A DNA stretch of 64,000 nucleotides from Rhodococcoides fascians NBRC 12155 = LMG 3623 (GCF_001894785.1 NZ_BCWW01000008.1:62001-126000); one strand, 5' to 3'. Shown: positions 7,278 to 15,702, numbered from the stretch's first letter. The notes: a model not told the origin generated them from the letters alone. Translations and numbers: made by a program.

Positions 7278-8012
7278 CTATCGGCCGGTGCGAAGACCTG
7301 AGTTTCGGGACATTCCGCGAGACTCAGCGCGGAACGCGTCGACCTGTGCTTTCAGAGTCTTTAGATAACCGGCCTGTGCCTGCTCAGCGTCAGACTTTTC
7401 GTACACAGGCAGCCCCCGTTCAGTGCGGAAGATGTTGACGAACTGATCCAACTCGATGGCTGCCGCATCCATAGCTGCCTTTTTGGCAAGAACGTTTGTC
7501 ACCGACTGTGCAACTGTCTGCATCGCGGTGTAGACCCGAACGGCTGAATCCATCAGTTCCTTCGAGGCAAACATCTTGAGGTTGGTGAGCGACAGGCCCA
7601 GCCGCTTCAACTCAGAGACTTGGGTCTGTGCAAACGCGATCTTCTCGATGGCATTGGGGTCAATCGCTCCCTGGTCGGTCAAGAATTGATCCCTGATCAG
7701 GTTGAAGATGCCTTTCTCGTCGATCGCGCTCACAAGGAGGTCAGTGACGGTGGAGGCGTAGTCCGTCGCAGCTTCGAACACGATGGCCTTGTTGCGCTCA
7801 TCCTGCTCACGATCGGCCTTTTTCTGGTCCAGCTCGCGCTCGTGCTCTTCTTTGCGAGTTTGGATCGTCGTATCACTTGCCGCCTTACGTTCGTCACTCT
7901 TACGGAGCGACCTTTTGGCGATTAGGGGCGCGACTATCCCCGTCAACACACCGGAGATCACAACACCCCACCAAAAGCCCGGTTGACTGAGAAAGGTCCA
8001 GATTGCGTCCAT
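7278..8012 (-). CDS. Membrane-anchored coiled-coil hypothetical protein
   Basis: A 244-residue protein. One TM helix lies at about residues 10-32 (FWWGVVISGVLTGIVAPLIA), then a highly charged coiled coil (residues 38-75, KSDERKAASDTT and EEHERELDQKKADREQDER), then a helical domain to ~230. I prefer the ATG at 8012: TATAGT lies 6 nt upstream, a -10 position that would give a leaderless mRNA, common in actinobacteria. An ATG at 8051 is in frame and would add 13 residues. The family is not recognised. It is convergent with the small coiled-coil gene at 7017. Confidence 0.6.
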   Translation of the reverse strand: MDAIWTFLSQPGFWWGVVISGVLTGIVAPLIAKRSLRKSDERKAASDTTIQTRKEEHERELDQKKADREQDERNKAIVFEAATDYASTVTDLLVSAIDEKGIFNLIRDQFLTDQGAIDPNAIEKIAFAQTQVSELKRLGLSLTNLKMFASKELMDSAVRVYTAMQTVAQSVTNVLAKKAAMDAAAIELDQFVNIFRTERGLPVYEKSDAEQAQAGYLKTLKAQVDAFRAESRGMSRNSGLRTGR

Positions 8013-8112
8013 GCCGGAACTATAACGGTCGGTACCGACAACCTCTGTCATCTCCGGATAGAACTGGGTCTACTACCCAACTTGCTGGTGATGTGTTTAA
8101 TTAGAGACAGGA

Positions 8113-8307
8113 ATGTTCGACTCACACGTAAATCTCTTGATCGGCACAGTCCAGATTCCTCCGTCCCCCTCGACCACGGGGGAGACCTTCATACCGATGC
8201 CGGGCGACGGCGCTGGCTTCGTCCCCAAGATGCCCGTGACGCTCTTCCCAGACACTGTCGACCTGCCTACTCACGACAACTCGGAGATCGGGTATGTAGG
8301 TGCCTAA
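8113..8307 (+). pseudogene. Phage structural protein fragment
   Basis: A 64-residue frame beginning MFDSHVNLLIGTVQIPPSPS. The pattern (F-D/E-x-H-x-N-x5-TV-x3-PSP, then G-E/T-x-F-x5-G-x-G-x-F, then N-x-E-I-x-x-V) is one I know from small phage proteins with a repeated start of this kind; those continue for another 40 or more residues after the N-x-E-I strand. Here homology stops at NSEIGYVGA because the DNA switches to monooxygenase sequence on the other strand at about 8296. It is read as a truncated gene marking the right edge of the element. Confidence 0.5.
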
Positions 8308-8482
8308 CACATCGGCGACGAACAAACCGTCGAACAGGCCGCGTTCCAACAGTTTCCAGGTCGGTCCAATAGCCGAGCTCCTTGTACCGCCACGACTGGT
8401 CGAGTGGATGACGCCACAAACCGGGGGACTGATGCGCAACGCAATTCATGTCGAAGGCATTGAAACGGATCTCGCGTGGCAC
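8296..8482 (-). pseudogene. LLM-class flavin-dependent monooxygenase, 5' remnant
   Basis: From a GTG at 8482 (AAGGAG 8 nt upstream) the frame encodes MPREIRFNAFDMNCV, then HQSPGLWRHP and YWTDL, the N-terminus of NtaA/SnaA/DszA-type LLM flavin monooxygenases. After YWTDLE the frame is lost, but the next family motif, LERGLFDGLFVADVLGTY, appears in another frame of the same strand, so a small deletion has shifted the frame. Similarity ends at about 8296, where the integrated element begins. Full-length relatives are about 430-470 residues. Being divergent from metNIQ suggests a lost sulfur-compound degradation gene beside the importer. Confidence 0.8.
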
Positions 8483-8649
8483 TAGGAAACTCCTTCGGCA
8501 GGGCAGTCTTGACGAACATGCAGCGGTGCGACGCTACCGACGACCCGGGCCGGTGGGAACAGTTCGGATCGTGATGAGTCGATAGCTGGTCGGCAGCGCT
8601 CCGATACCTCAGTGTTGCGCAGTCACATCACTGAAAAGAGCGTCGGAGC

Positions 8650-9657
8650 ATGATCGAAATAGCGCAATTGACCAAGACGTACGGGACGGGGGACAGTCGA
8701 ACCGTCGTTCTCGACCGGCTGGATTTCACGGTGCAGTCCGGCGAAATTCTGGCTGTCGTCGGCCCGAGTGGTGCCGGCAAAAGCACGCTGGCCCAATGCA
8801 TCAACCTGCTGACCCGTCCCACCTCTGGCTCGGTGATCGTCAACGGAGACGACCTGGCGCAGTTGAACGCCAAGCAGCTTCGGGTCGCGCGGCGCCGCAT
8901 CGGCACGGTGTTTCAATCGTCGAGCCTGCTCTCGCGTCGAACGGTGGCGGAGAACGTCGCCCTGCCGCTGGAGTTCCTCGGGGCCACGAAGGCAGAGACG
9001 GCCAGGCGTGTGGGGGAGCTTCTCGACCGAGTAGATCTGTCCGACAAAGCAGGTCGGTATCCGTTTCAGCTCTCGGGCGGACAGCGTCAACGAGTGGGAA
9101 TTGCGCGAGCGTTGGCCCTGCGGCCGTCGGTGCTGCTCTCCGACGAGGCCACCTCCGGCCTGGATCCACAGACGACCGAATCGGTGGTCGAGTTGCTGCG
9201 CGAACTTCGCCGCGACCTCGACCTCGCCATCGTGTTCATCACGCACGAGATGGATACCGTTCTGCGAGCTGCTGATTCGGTGGCGAGACTCGATCACGGA
9301 CGCATCGTCGAATCGGGTCGGTTGGTCGACCTACTGACCGACCACACGTCGGCGCTCGGCAACGAGCTGCGCCCCAGGCGTGACGACGCACAAGCTGCAG
9401 CCGGAGACGTGCACTGGCACGTCACCTACGACTCGCCCGACGTTCCGCAGGACTGGATCACGCGGCTGGGCCAGGACCTGGGCGCACCGGTCGCGCTGCT
9501 CGGAGCATCGGTTCAGGTTGTCTCTGGAGTGACGGTCGGCAGCGCTTCGCTCGGGATCGGCGCACACCTGAGCGGACGCGTCCCCGGTGCACTGGAAGCG
9601 TTGGGGTTGTCCGGTTCGCCGCTCACCGAGCAGCCGATTCTCGAGGCTGCGTCGTGA
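8650..9657 (+). CDS. metN: Methionine-type ABC importer ATPase MetN
   Basis: A 335-residue cytoplasmic ATPase that energises uptake of methionine or related sulfur compounds with MetI and MetQ. The Walker A motif is GPSGAGKST (residues 38-46), the Q-loop VFQSSSL (88-94), the signature LSGGQRQRVG (141-150) and the Walker B VLLSDEATSGLD (161-172). The C-terminal ~85 residues match the NIL (ligand-sensing) domain position of MetN. The start is the ATG at 8650. The stop codon overlaps the metI start by 4 bp. Substrate is inferred from the family; the adjacent monooxygenase remnant suggests sulfur acquisition. Confidence 0.92.
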   Translation: MIEIAQLTKTYGTGDSRTVVLDRLDFTVQSGEILAVVGPSGAGKSTLAQCINLLTRPTSGSVIVNGDDLAQLNAKQLRVARRRIGTVFQSSSLLSRRTVAENVALPLEFLGATKAETARRVGELLDRVDLSDKAGRYPFQLSGGQRQRVGIARALALRPSVLLSDEATSGLDPQTTESVVELLRELRRDLDLAIVFITHEMDTVLRAADSVARLDHGRIVESGRLVDLLTDHTSALGNELRPRRDDAQAAAGDVHWHVTYDSPDVPQDWITRLGQDLGAPVALLGASVQVVSGVTVGSASLGIGAHLSGRVPGALEALGLSGSPLTEQPILEAAS

Positions 9658-10358
9658 TCGCAATTCTGGCCGCTGGCAACAAAGTTCCCGTCGACGAGCT
9701 GCCTGCTCTGCTCCTGCCTGCGCTCGGCGACACACTGACCATGGTCGGCATCGTGATGTTCATCGTGGTGCTCGTCGGTGTGCCGCTCGGAGCGGTGCTG
9801 TTCAACCTCGGCCCCGGCGGACTGTTCGAAAACCCGGTGTTCCATGCGCCGATCAGCTGGATCGTCAGCATCGGGCGGTCGTTGCCGTTCCTGATCTTGA
9901 TGGCTGCGTTGGTTCCGGTCACTCGTTGGATCACCGGAACCAACATCGGTATTGCAGCCGCGGTGGTACCGATGTCGTTGGCGGGCATCGCATTCTTCAC
10001 CCGCATCGTCGAGAACTCTCTCCGCTCGGTCCCGACGTCGGTGGTCGACGTCGCCCGGGCGTCCGGCGGTTCCACGCTGCAGGTGACCACCACACAATTG
10101 TCCGAGGCCGTGCCGTCGATCATCGGAGGCCTGACCATCAACGTCATCGCCATGATCGAATACTCGGCCATCGCCGGCACCATCGGAGCGGGCGGAATCG
10201 GTTATGTCGCAGTCACATACGGATACCAAAGATTCGATCACACCGTCATGATCGCCACGATCGTCATCCTGATTCTCACTGTCGCCGTCGTGCAGCTCGT
10301 CGGCGATGCGCTCGTTCGCTTCACCACACCTCATCAGCGCGCATTGCGCACTGCTTGA
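9654..10358 (+). CDS. metI: Methionine-type ABC importer permease MetI
   Basis: A 234-residue inner-membrane permease with five or six hydrophobic segments, including TLTMVGIVMFIVVLVGVPLG near the N-terminus. The EAA loop that contacts MetN is at SVVDVARASGGS, about residues 127-138. It starts with GTG at 9654 inside the metN stop (GTGA), so it is translationally coupled. The length is typical for MetI (about 215-235). Confidence 0.92.
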   Translation: MIAILAAGNKVPVDELPALLLPALGDTLTMVGIVMFIVVLVGVPLGAVLFNLGPGGLFENPVFHAPISWIVSIGRSLPFLILMAALVPVTRWITGTNIGIAAAVVPMSLAGIAFFTRIVENSLRSVPTSVVDVARASGGSTLQVTTTQLSEAVPSIIGGLTINVIAMIEYSAIAGTIGAGGIGYVAVTYGYQRFDHTVMIATIVILILTVAVVQLVGDALVRFTTPHQRALRTA

Positions 10359-10384
10359 ACCACATTCGAAAGGTCTCATCCATC

Positions 10385-11272
10385 ATGACAACGTCCACCG
10401 AAGCGCACGGCTTCGAGCTGAAGAACCGTCGGAAAGCGCCCTGGATCATCGGGGCCGTCGTGCTGCTGATCGCACTCGCCGTGGTTGTCCGCATCGCGTT
10501 CTTCGGCGACACGGCCTCGGCCAACGAAACCGAGGGCGCAACACTCGTCGTCGCCACTGCCGAAGGCAACGCATCCGAGCAGGCACTCGTCGAATTCGTC
10601 GCCGATCAGGTAGCTCCCAAGTACGGCATCACGGTTGCATTCCGCGGACTCGCCGACAGCAACACCATCAACCGCGCGGTGAGTGAGGGCGAGGTGGCCG
10701 CCACGGTGTACCAGCACAAGCTGTGGCTCGGACAGGTACTCGAATCCAACCCCGACTTCCAGGAAGAGGCCGCAACCCCGGTGTTCCGTTGGGGCTTCGG
10801 ATTGTGGTCCGGCAAGTACTCCGACCCAGCGCAACTGCCGGACGGCGCAACGGTCTCGCTCTACTCGGATCCCGCCAACGAAGCGCAGGGTCTGTGGGTA
10901 CTCGAGCGAGCCGGTCTGATCACCCTCGACCCCGCGGTCGACAAGTCGACGGCCACGCAGAAGGACATCGTCGGAAACCCGAAGAACCTGAAGTTCACGT
11001 TGCTGGACTTCGCCGCGCAATCGCGGGCATTGCCGGATCTCGATGCAGCAGTGGGCTATACGGAGTACTACCTCGCGGCCGGAATTCCCGTCGAGAAGCA
11101 GATCTTCGCACCACCGGCACCGGACGAGTTCGCCGGCCAGCTCACGATCGGTAGCCGGTGGGCGGGCAGCGACAACATCAAGAACCTCGTCGCCGCGTTC
11201 AAGGACCCTGCGGTCCAGGAGTTCCTCGCCACCGACCCGCGGGTGAAAGACATCCTCCTGCCACTTCAGTAA
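10385..11272 (+). CDS. metQ: Methionine-type ABC importer substrate-binding protein MetQ
   Basis: A 295-residue NlpA/MetQ-family binding protein. Family motifs are TLVVATAEGNASEQALVEFV near residue 54, VYQHKLWLG, and VSLYSDPANEAQGLWVLE. The N-terminus has a TM segment (WIIGAVVLLIALAVVVRIAF, about 20-39) but no cysteine, so it should be held by an uncleaved signal anchor and not by a lipid. The ATG at 10385 is 26 bp after metI. The frame is open much further upstream, across metI, but that is a GC-bias artefact. A strong hairpin follows at 11280-11313. Confidence 0.9.
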   Translation: MTTSTEAHGFELKNRRKAPWIIGAVVLLIALAVVVRIAFFGDTASANETEGATLVVATAEGNASEQALVEFVADQVAPKYGITVAFRGLADSNTINRAVSEGEVAATVYQHKLWLGQVLESNPDFQEEAATPVFRWGFGLWSGKYSDPAQLPDGATVSLYSDPANEAQGLWVLERAGLITLDPAVDKSTATQKDIVGNPKNLKFTLLDFAAQSRALPDLDAAVGYTEYYLAAGIPVEKQIFAPPAPDEFAGQLTIGSRWAGSDNIKNLVAAFKDPAVQEFLATDPRVKDILLPLQ

Positions 11273-11279
11273 CGGCCTC

Positions 11280-11313
11280 GCGCCCGACGGTCCGACAGCG
11301 GACCGTCGGGCGC
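11280..11313. terminator. Hairpin terminator after metNIQ
   Basis: GCGCCCGACGGTCCG pairs perfectly over 15 bp with its complement at 11299-11313 around an ACAG loop. It starts 8 bp after the metQ stop codon. There is no U-tract, as is usual in high-GC actinobacteria. Confidence 0.8.
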
Positions 11314-11368
11314 AGCGGTGGTGCTACGTTCGATCCGCACCCGACAGCGATGACACGAGGCGGACGAC

Positions 11369-12040
11369 GTGACCCGGTACGAAGCATTGACCGAACTCCT
11401 CGACGAGCGGTACTCATGCCGGCAGTTCCTGCCGAAGCAGGTATCACGGGACGTGCTCGAACAGTTGTTGGCGGCCGCCCAGCGCACTCCATCGTGGTCG
11501 AACACCCAGTCGTGGCAGATCATCGTCACCGAAGGTGATGCCACCCGGAAGTTCTCCGACGCCTTGGTGAAACATGTGGTATCCGGTGTGCCGCAACCGG
11601 ACTTTCCGTTTCCGGCCAATTACAACGCCCTGCACCGCGCTCGGCGACGCGAATGTGGTGGAGCACTGTACGAGAGCATCGGTGTGGTCAAGTCCGACAC
11701 CGAGGCGACGACGCGTCAGTTCATTCGCAATTTCGAGCTGTTCGACGCCCCACACGCGGCAATCATCACCACCGATGCGGACCTGGGTGTCTACGGTGCC
11801 GTCGACTGCGGGCTGTATCTGCAGACGTTCCTGCTGGGCGCGCAGAGTCTCGGGCTCGGCGCGATAGCTCAGGCCGCGCTCGCCGCGTACTCGCCGTTCG
11901 TCCACGAATGGTTCGATATCCCGGATACCCGCAGGGTGGTAGCCGGCATCTCGTTCGGCTACCCCGACGAGAGCCACCCGATCAACGGATTCCGCACCAG
12001 CCGTGCACCGTTGAGTGAGACGGTGACCTTCATCAGCTGA
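11369..12040 (+). CDS. Nitroreductase family FMN oxidoreductase
   Basis: A 223-residue FMN-dependent NAD(P)H oxidoreductase of the nitroreductase fold. Near the N-terminus RYSCRQF gives the R-x-x-R phosphate-binding motif; TPSWSNTQSWQIIV and QSLGLGAIAQAAL are typical cofactor-contact segments, and GISFGYPDESHPIN is the C-terminal family motif. It starts at the GTG at 11369 with GAGG about 10 nt upstream. The physiological substrate cannot be told from sequence; supplying reduced flavin to the now broken monooxygenase at 8296-8482 is only a guess from proximity. It converges on the FAD oxidoreductase, 12 bp between stops. Confidence 0.85.
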   Translation: MTRYEALTELLDERYSCRQFLPKQVSRDVLEQLLAAAQRTPSWSNTQSWQIIVTEGDATRKFSDALVKHVVSGVPQPDFPFPANYNALHRARRRECGGALYESIGVVKSDTEATTRQFIRNFELFDAPHAAIITTDADLGVYGAVDCGLYLQTFLLGAQSLGLGAIAQAALAAYSPFVHEWFDIPDTRRVVAGISFGYPDESHPINGFRTSRAPLSETVTFIS

Positions 12041-12052
12041 GGTGTGACGGCG

Positions 12053-12994
12053 TCAGCTCTGGAGCCGACCAACCAGTTCCGTACCCAGATCCGTGCCCGA
12101 TCGCCATGCGCTTTCCACCCTGGGCGCGCCGGATTCACACCATTGATCGCCTGCGAATCCGACGAACCGTCCGCTGCGCTCGTCGAGCGCGAAGGTCGAA
12201 TCATGTTGCGCCGCAGGCTTTGCGAACGTCCAGCGATGGGCATGCGTCCAGTTGGGTGCCGTGGAGATTACCGACAGTTCGCGTAGCGCGTCGAGGACCG
12301 GGGTGATCACTGCGTCGGGATCGGCGAGGTGTTGCTGTGCCCGCTCGGGGGTCGTGTGAACCACCAGCACGGGCGCACCGTCACCCCGCCGGGCACCGTC
12401 GTCGACGACGAACGCGATATCGGGATGGTCGTTGACGAAGGCCGCGTCGCGGAACGGCACATCCAACCCGTCGAATCCACATGCCACCGCGATGACCGGT
12501 TCGTACTCGACCGCATCGGCAACTGTCGTGATGCGCGCGGCTTGCGGATCGGGCATCGCAACCACGACGTGGCCCTCGGGTAGGTCGGTCAACTCGGAGG
12601 AGCCCTCGATATCGAAGTCTCCCAGCAAGTCTCGCACCAGAGAACGAAGCCCGTGTGGTGTCGCCCAACGGACCGGCCCGGTGGTGGTGCACGGTTCGGT
12701 GTCGGGCTTGAGGATGCCGAAGGTGTTTGCCCACTGGCGCGCAAGGCCCCTCGACTCCCAGTCCGACACCACCGTCGCGAAATCCTGATCGCGGACGGTG
12801 AAGTAACCGGCACCCAGATCGACGCGACGCCCGTGAAGCTCGGGGGAGGACATCCGTCCGCCCGGGGCACGTCCTCGATCGACGATGCGGAACGGGACGC
12901 CCGCCGCGTGCAGTACTCGGGCACAGGCGGCACCCGCGATGCCCGCGCCGACGATGGTGATCGAGTCCGTGGTGCGCCCAGCATCGACAGTCAT
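12053..12994 (-). CDS. FAD-dependent amine oxidase-like (renalase-like) oxidoreductase
   Basis: A 313-residue protein with an N-terminal dinucleotide-binding motif (SITIVGAGIAGAACARVL, from about residue 11) followed by VDRGRAPGGRMSS, the second FAD-contact region of amine oxidase/renalase-like proteins. HAHRWTFAKP and FAGDQWC near the C-terminus are also typical. I placed the start at ATG 12994, just before the FAD motif; the frame is open 40 codons further upstream across the promoter gap to the permease, but that extension would be unusual. Substrate is unknown. It is divergent from the APC permease. Confidence 0.8.
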   Translation of the reverse strand: MTVDAGRTTDSITIVGAGIAGAACARVLHAAGVPFRIVDRGRAPGGRMSSPELHGRRVDLGAGYFTVRDQDFATVVSDWESRGLARQWANTFGILKPDTEPCTTTGPVRWATPHGLRSLVRDLLGDFDIEGSSELTDLPEGHVVVAMPDPQAARITTVADAVEYEPVIAVACGFDGLDVPFRDAAFVNDHPDIAFVVDDGARRGDGAPVLVVHTTPERAQQHLADPDAVITPVLDALRELSVISTAPNWTHAHRWTFAKPAAQHDSTFALDERSGRFVGFAGDQWCESGAPRVESAWRSGTDLGTELVGRLQS

Positions 12995-13107
12995 GTCGTC
13001 AGTATGCCCGGCAGGGGCCGTGCGTAAGCCCGCCATTTGTACTACTGATTGTCTGGACAATTCGGTCACCTGCTGCGGAGGGCCCGACCTTGTGCTGAAC
13101 TGTTGAA

Positions 13108-14517
13108 ATGGCAATTACGGATAAGCCAGATACCGGAGAGCACGGACTGGGAACCAGTCTCAAACCGCGACACGTGACGATGATCTCGATAGCCGGAGTG
13201 ATCGGTGCCGGACTGTTCGTCGGCTCTGCCAACGCCATCGCCACCGCGGGACCTGCGGTGTTGTTGGCCTACTTCTTCGCCGGACTCCTCGTCATCCTGG
13301 TGATGCGCATGCTCGGGGAAATGGCCACCGCCAACCCCGACACAGGTTCGTTCTCGACGTATGCGACCCGGGCACTGGGACATTGGGCCGGCTTCTCCGT
13401 CGGTTGGCTGTACTGGTGGTTCTGGGTATTGGTGATCCCCGTCGAGGCGACCGCCGCTGCCGCCATCCTCACCAACTGGCTGGGCGGTGCCCAATGGATG
13501 TGGGCCCTGATCATCGTCGTTGCGCTCACCGCGACCAACCTGATCAGCGTCGGCAATTACGGCGAGTTCGAGTTCTGGTTCGCGTTGGTGAAGGTCGTGG
13601 CCATCGTCGCGTTCATCGGTCTCGGCATCGCGGCCATCCTGGGCTGGCTACCGAACTCCGAAGTCAGTGGCGTGGACCAATTGTGGGCCTCCGGCGGCTT
13701 CATGCCGCTCGGCTTCGGCGCGGTGATCGCAGCCATGCTGACGACGATGTTCTCGTTCATGGGATCCGAGATCGTCACCATCGCTGCAGCCGAATCCAAG
13801 GACCCCGCAAAGGGGATCACCCGCGCCACCAACTCGGTGATCTGGCGTATCTCGATCTTCTACTTCGGATCGATCTTCGTCATCGTCGCGCTCGTCCCCT
13901 GGAACGAATTGGACCCGGCAACCGGCTCCTACCAGTATGTGTTGTCCAAGATGGGAATTCCTCACGCGGAGACCATCATGGACATCGTCATTCTGACCGC
14001 CGTGGCGTCGTGCCTGAATTCGGCGCTCTACACCGCGTCGCGCATGCTCTACTCGCTCGGCGATCGCGGCGATGCGCCGCGCTCAGTCAAGAAGATCACC
14101 GCCAACGGAGTGCCGTGGGTTGCCGTCATCGCCTCGATGGTGCTCGGCTTCCTCGCCGTCGTCGGAAACTACATTCTTCCGGAGAAGCTCTTCACCTACT
14201 TGCTCGCGACGACCGGTGCCGTGGCTCTGTTCGTCTACCTGGCCATCGCCAGCAGTCAACTGGTGCTGCGTCGCCAACTCGATCGCGACGGCGAGCGCCC
14301 GGCCGTTCTGATGTGGCTCTACCCGTGGCTGACCTACCTGGCTATTGGGTTCATCGTGTTCGTCCTCGTCATGATGGTCGTGCGACCCGAGCAACGATCG
14401 TCCATCCTGCTGTCGGCCGTGCTGGCAGCAGTGACGGTGATCGGCGGAATCATCGTTCAACGCCGAAACACGCGGCGCGACAAGGTTGCCGCCCGCGTGT
14501 CCGGTGACTCGGCCTAG
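13108..14517 (+). CDS. APC-family amino-acid permease (GABA-permease type)
   Basis: A 469-residue membrane transporter with about 12 TM helices and the APC hallmark GVIGAGLFVGSANAI in TM1 (residues 30-44). MISIAGVIG, GEMATANPDTGSF and the FSFMGSEIVTIAAAESKDP segment near 215-235 match the AAT/GabP branch, which takes up amino acids such as GABA with protons. The start is the ATG at 13108. Its stop codon overlaps that of the convergent Fe-alcohol dehydrogenase by 4 bp. The adjacent dehydrogenases suggest uptake of a compound catabolised through a semialdehyde, an inference from context. Confidence 0.85.
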   Translation: MAITDKPDTGEHGLGTSLKPRHVTMISIAGVIGAGLFVGSANAIATAGPAVLLAYFFAGLLVILVMRMLGEMATANPDTGSFSTYATRALGHWAGFSVGWLYWWFWVLVIPVEATAAAAILTNWLGGAQWMWALIIVVALTATNLISVGNYGEFEFWFALVKVVAIVAFIGLGIAAILGWLPNSEVSGVDQLWASGGFMPLGFGAVIAAMLTTMFSFMGSEIVTIAAAESKDPAKGITRATNSVIWRISIFYFGSIFVIVALVPWNELDPATGSYQYVLSKMGIPHAETIMDIVILTAVASCLNSALYTASRMLYSLGDRGDAPRSVKKITANGVPWVAVIASMVLGFLAVVGNYILPEKLFTYLLATTGAVALFVYLAIASSQLVLRRQLDRDGERPAVLMWLYPWLTYLAIGFIVFVLVMMVVRPEQRSSILLSAVLAAVTVIGGIIVQRRNTRRDKVAARVSGDSA

Positions 14518-15680
14518 ATCCCGGCGTACACCTGGCGGTACAGATCGACGATCTGCTCTGCCGTCGGGACGACCGGATTGTTACCGGGGCTGCCCGAGGC
14601 TAGGGCCTGCTCGGCCATCAACGGCAACAGGTCGTCCCACGTCGACTTGTCGATGCCGAACGTCTCAGGAGTGGGAACTTCGACCTCACGGCACAGCGTG
14701 ACGATGGCGTCCTGCAACTTGCCACCGGCAACCGCGTCCGAATCGGCTTCCGATGCCGCACCGAGGGCGCGGGCGCAGTCGGCGTAGCGGGCCTGGGCTC
14801 CGTCGATGGAGAAGGCTGTGACAGTGGGCAACAGCATCGCGTTGGACAGTCCGTGTGCGACGTGGAAATGCGCGCCGATGGGTCGACTCATCCCGTGGAC
14901 CAGACAGACACTGGCGTTGGAGAACGCCATTCCCGCTTGGGTGGACGCATGCATCATTGCCTCGCGTGCCTGCCGGTCGTCTCCGTCTCGGTACGCCCGA
15001 AACAGCGACGTTCCGATGGTGCGAATCGCGCTGAGCGCCAAGCCGTCGGAGATGGGGTTGGCCTTCTTGCTGACGTATGCCTCGATGGCGTGTGTCAGAG
15101 CGTCGACGCCGGTATCGGCGGTCAGACGCGCCGGCATCGACATCGTCAGTTCGAAGTCGATGATCGACGCGATCGGCAGAAAGGACAGGCCGGGGCACAG
15201 CATCTTCTCGTCCGAGGCCACGTCGGTGATGATGGTGAACTGCGTTGCCTCCGAACCACTTCCCGCGGTCGTCGGAATGGCGATGATCGGAAGCGCCGGA
15301 CCGGTGGAGAGCACCGGGGCCTTGAAGTCCCGCATAGTCCCGCCCTGAACAGCGAGAATGGCCAACGCCTTGGCCGTGTCCATCGGACTGCCGCCGCCGA
15401 ACCCGATGATCGAATCGGCCGAATGCTGCTGCACCGCTTCGAGACCGGCGACCAGAGAATCCGTCGTCGGATCGGGCACGGTGCCCGAGAACAGAGCAGG
15501 CGACTTACCGGCCTCGGTCATGATCGTCATCAGTCGATCGGCCGAACCGTTGCCTGCCATGAACGCATCGGTGACGAGTAGGGGACGAGATACGGCCAGG
15601 TCGGTCAGTACCGTACCCAGCTCCTCGACAGCACCGCCGCCGAGTTTCAGAAAACGTGGGAAAGAGATATTGGCAACCAT
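14514..15680 (-). CDS. Iron-containing (group III) alcohol dehydrogenase
   Basis: A 388-residue NAD(P)-dependent dehydrogenase. The nucleotide-binding GFGGGSPMDTAKA motif is near residues 93-105 and PTTAGSGSEATQF follows. Metal ligands are visible as Asp and His in ADTGVDALTHAIEAY and the two His in HGMSRPIGAHFHVAHGLSN. It starts at ATG 15680 with AAGGAG 6 nt upstream. It is downstream of mmsA on the same strand, with a large hairpin between them. Candidate substrates are 4-hydroxybutyrate or another omega-hydroxy acid, from the mmsA and permease neighbours; the sequence alone does not settle this. Confidence 0.88.
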   Translation of the reverse strand: MVANISFPRFLKLGGGAVEELGTVLTDLAVSRPLLVTDAFMAGNGSADRLMTIMTEAGKSPALFSGTVPDPTTDSLVAGLEAVQQHSADSIIGFGGGSPMDTAKALAILAVQGGTMRDFKAPVLSTGPALPIIAIPTTAGSGSEATQFTIITDVASDEKMLCPGLSFLPIASIIDFELTMSMPARLTADTGVDALTHAIEAYVSKKANPISDGLALSAIRTIGTSLFRAYRDGDDRQAREAMMHASTQAGMAFSNASVCLVHGMSRPIGAHFHVAHGLSNAMLLPTVTAFSIDGAQARYADCARALGAASEADSDAVAGGKLQDAIVTLCREVEVPTPETFGIDKSTWDDLLPLMAEQALASGSPGNNPVVPTAEQIVDLYRQVYAGI

Positions 15681-15702
15681 GGAGTGCTCCTTCGCGGTAT
15701 CT

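Larger units (their letters stand above)
2006..8296. mobile_element. Decayed tRNA-Val-associated integrated element
   Basis: This stretch lies between a tRNA-Val gene and a chromosomal LLM-monooxygenase remnant. It contains an integrase C-terminus, phage structural-type fragments near both ends (2576-3088 and 8113-8307), and unrecognised cargo genes with more A/T, ATA, TTA and AGT codons than the flanking core. I looked for a copy of the tRNA 3' end downstream to mark attR and did not find one before metN, so the right limit is set only by where phage-like coding gives way to monooxygenase homology (about 8296). The element therefore looks deleted or rearranged and not self-mobile. Confidence 0.75.

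Noticed and set aside
8304..8519. A 71-residue minus-strand frame from ATG 8519
   Set aside because: It overlaps the monooxygenase remnant in a different frame and has no protein-like character; the ribosome site at its 5' end belongs to the GTG at 8482.
8483..8649. Possible SAM-type riboswitch upstream of metN
   Set aside because: I looked for the conserved core of SAM-I, SAM-II and SAM-IV RNAs and could not fit one; a covariance-model search would settle it.
8297..8649. Copy of the tRNA-Val 3' end as attR
   Set aside because: No stretch resembling the T-arm and acceptor sequence was found here, so no right attachment site is called.
9587..10384. In-frame extension of metQ across metI
   Set aside because: The extension is Arg/His-rich and antisense-like out of frame with metI; the ATG at 10385 begins the recognisable binding protein.
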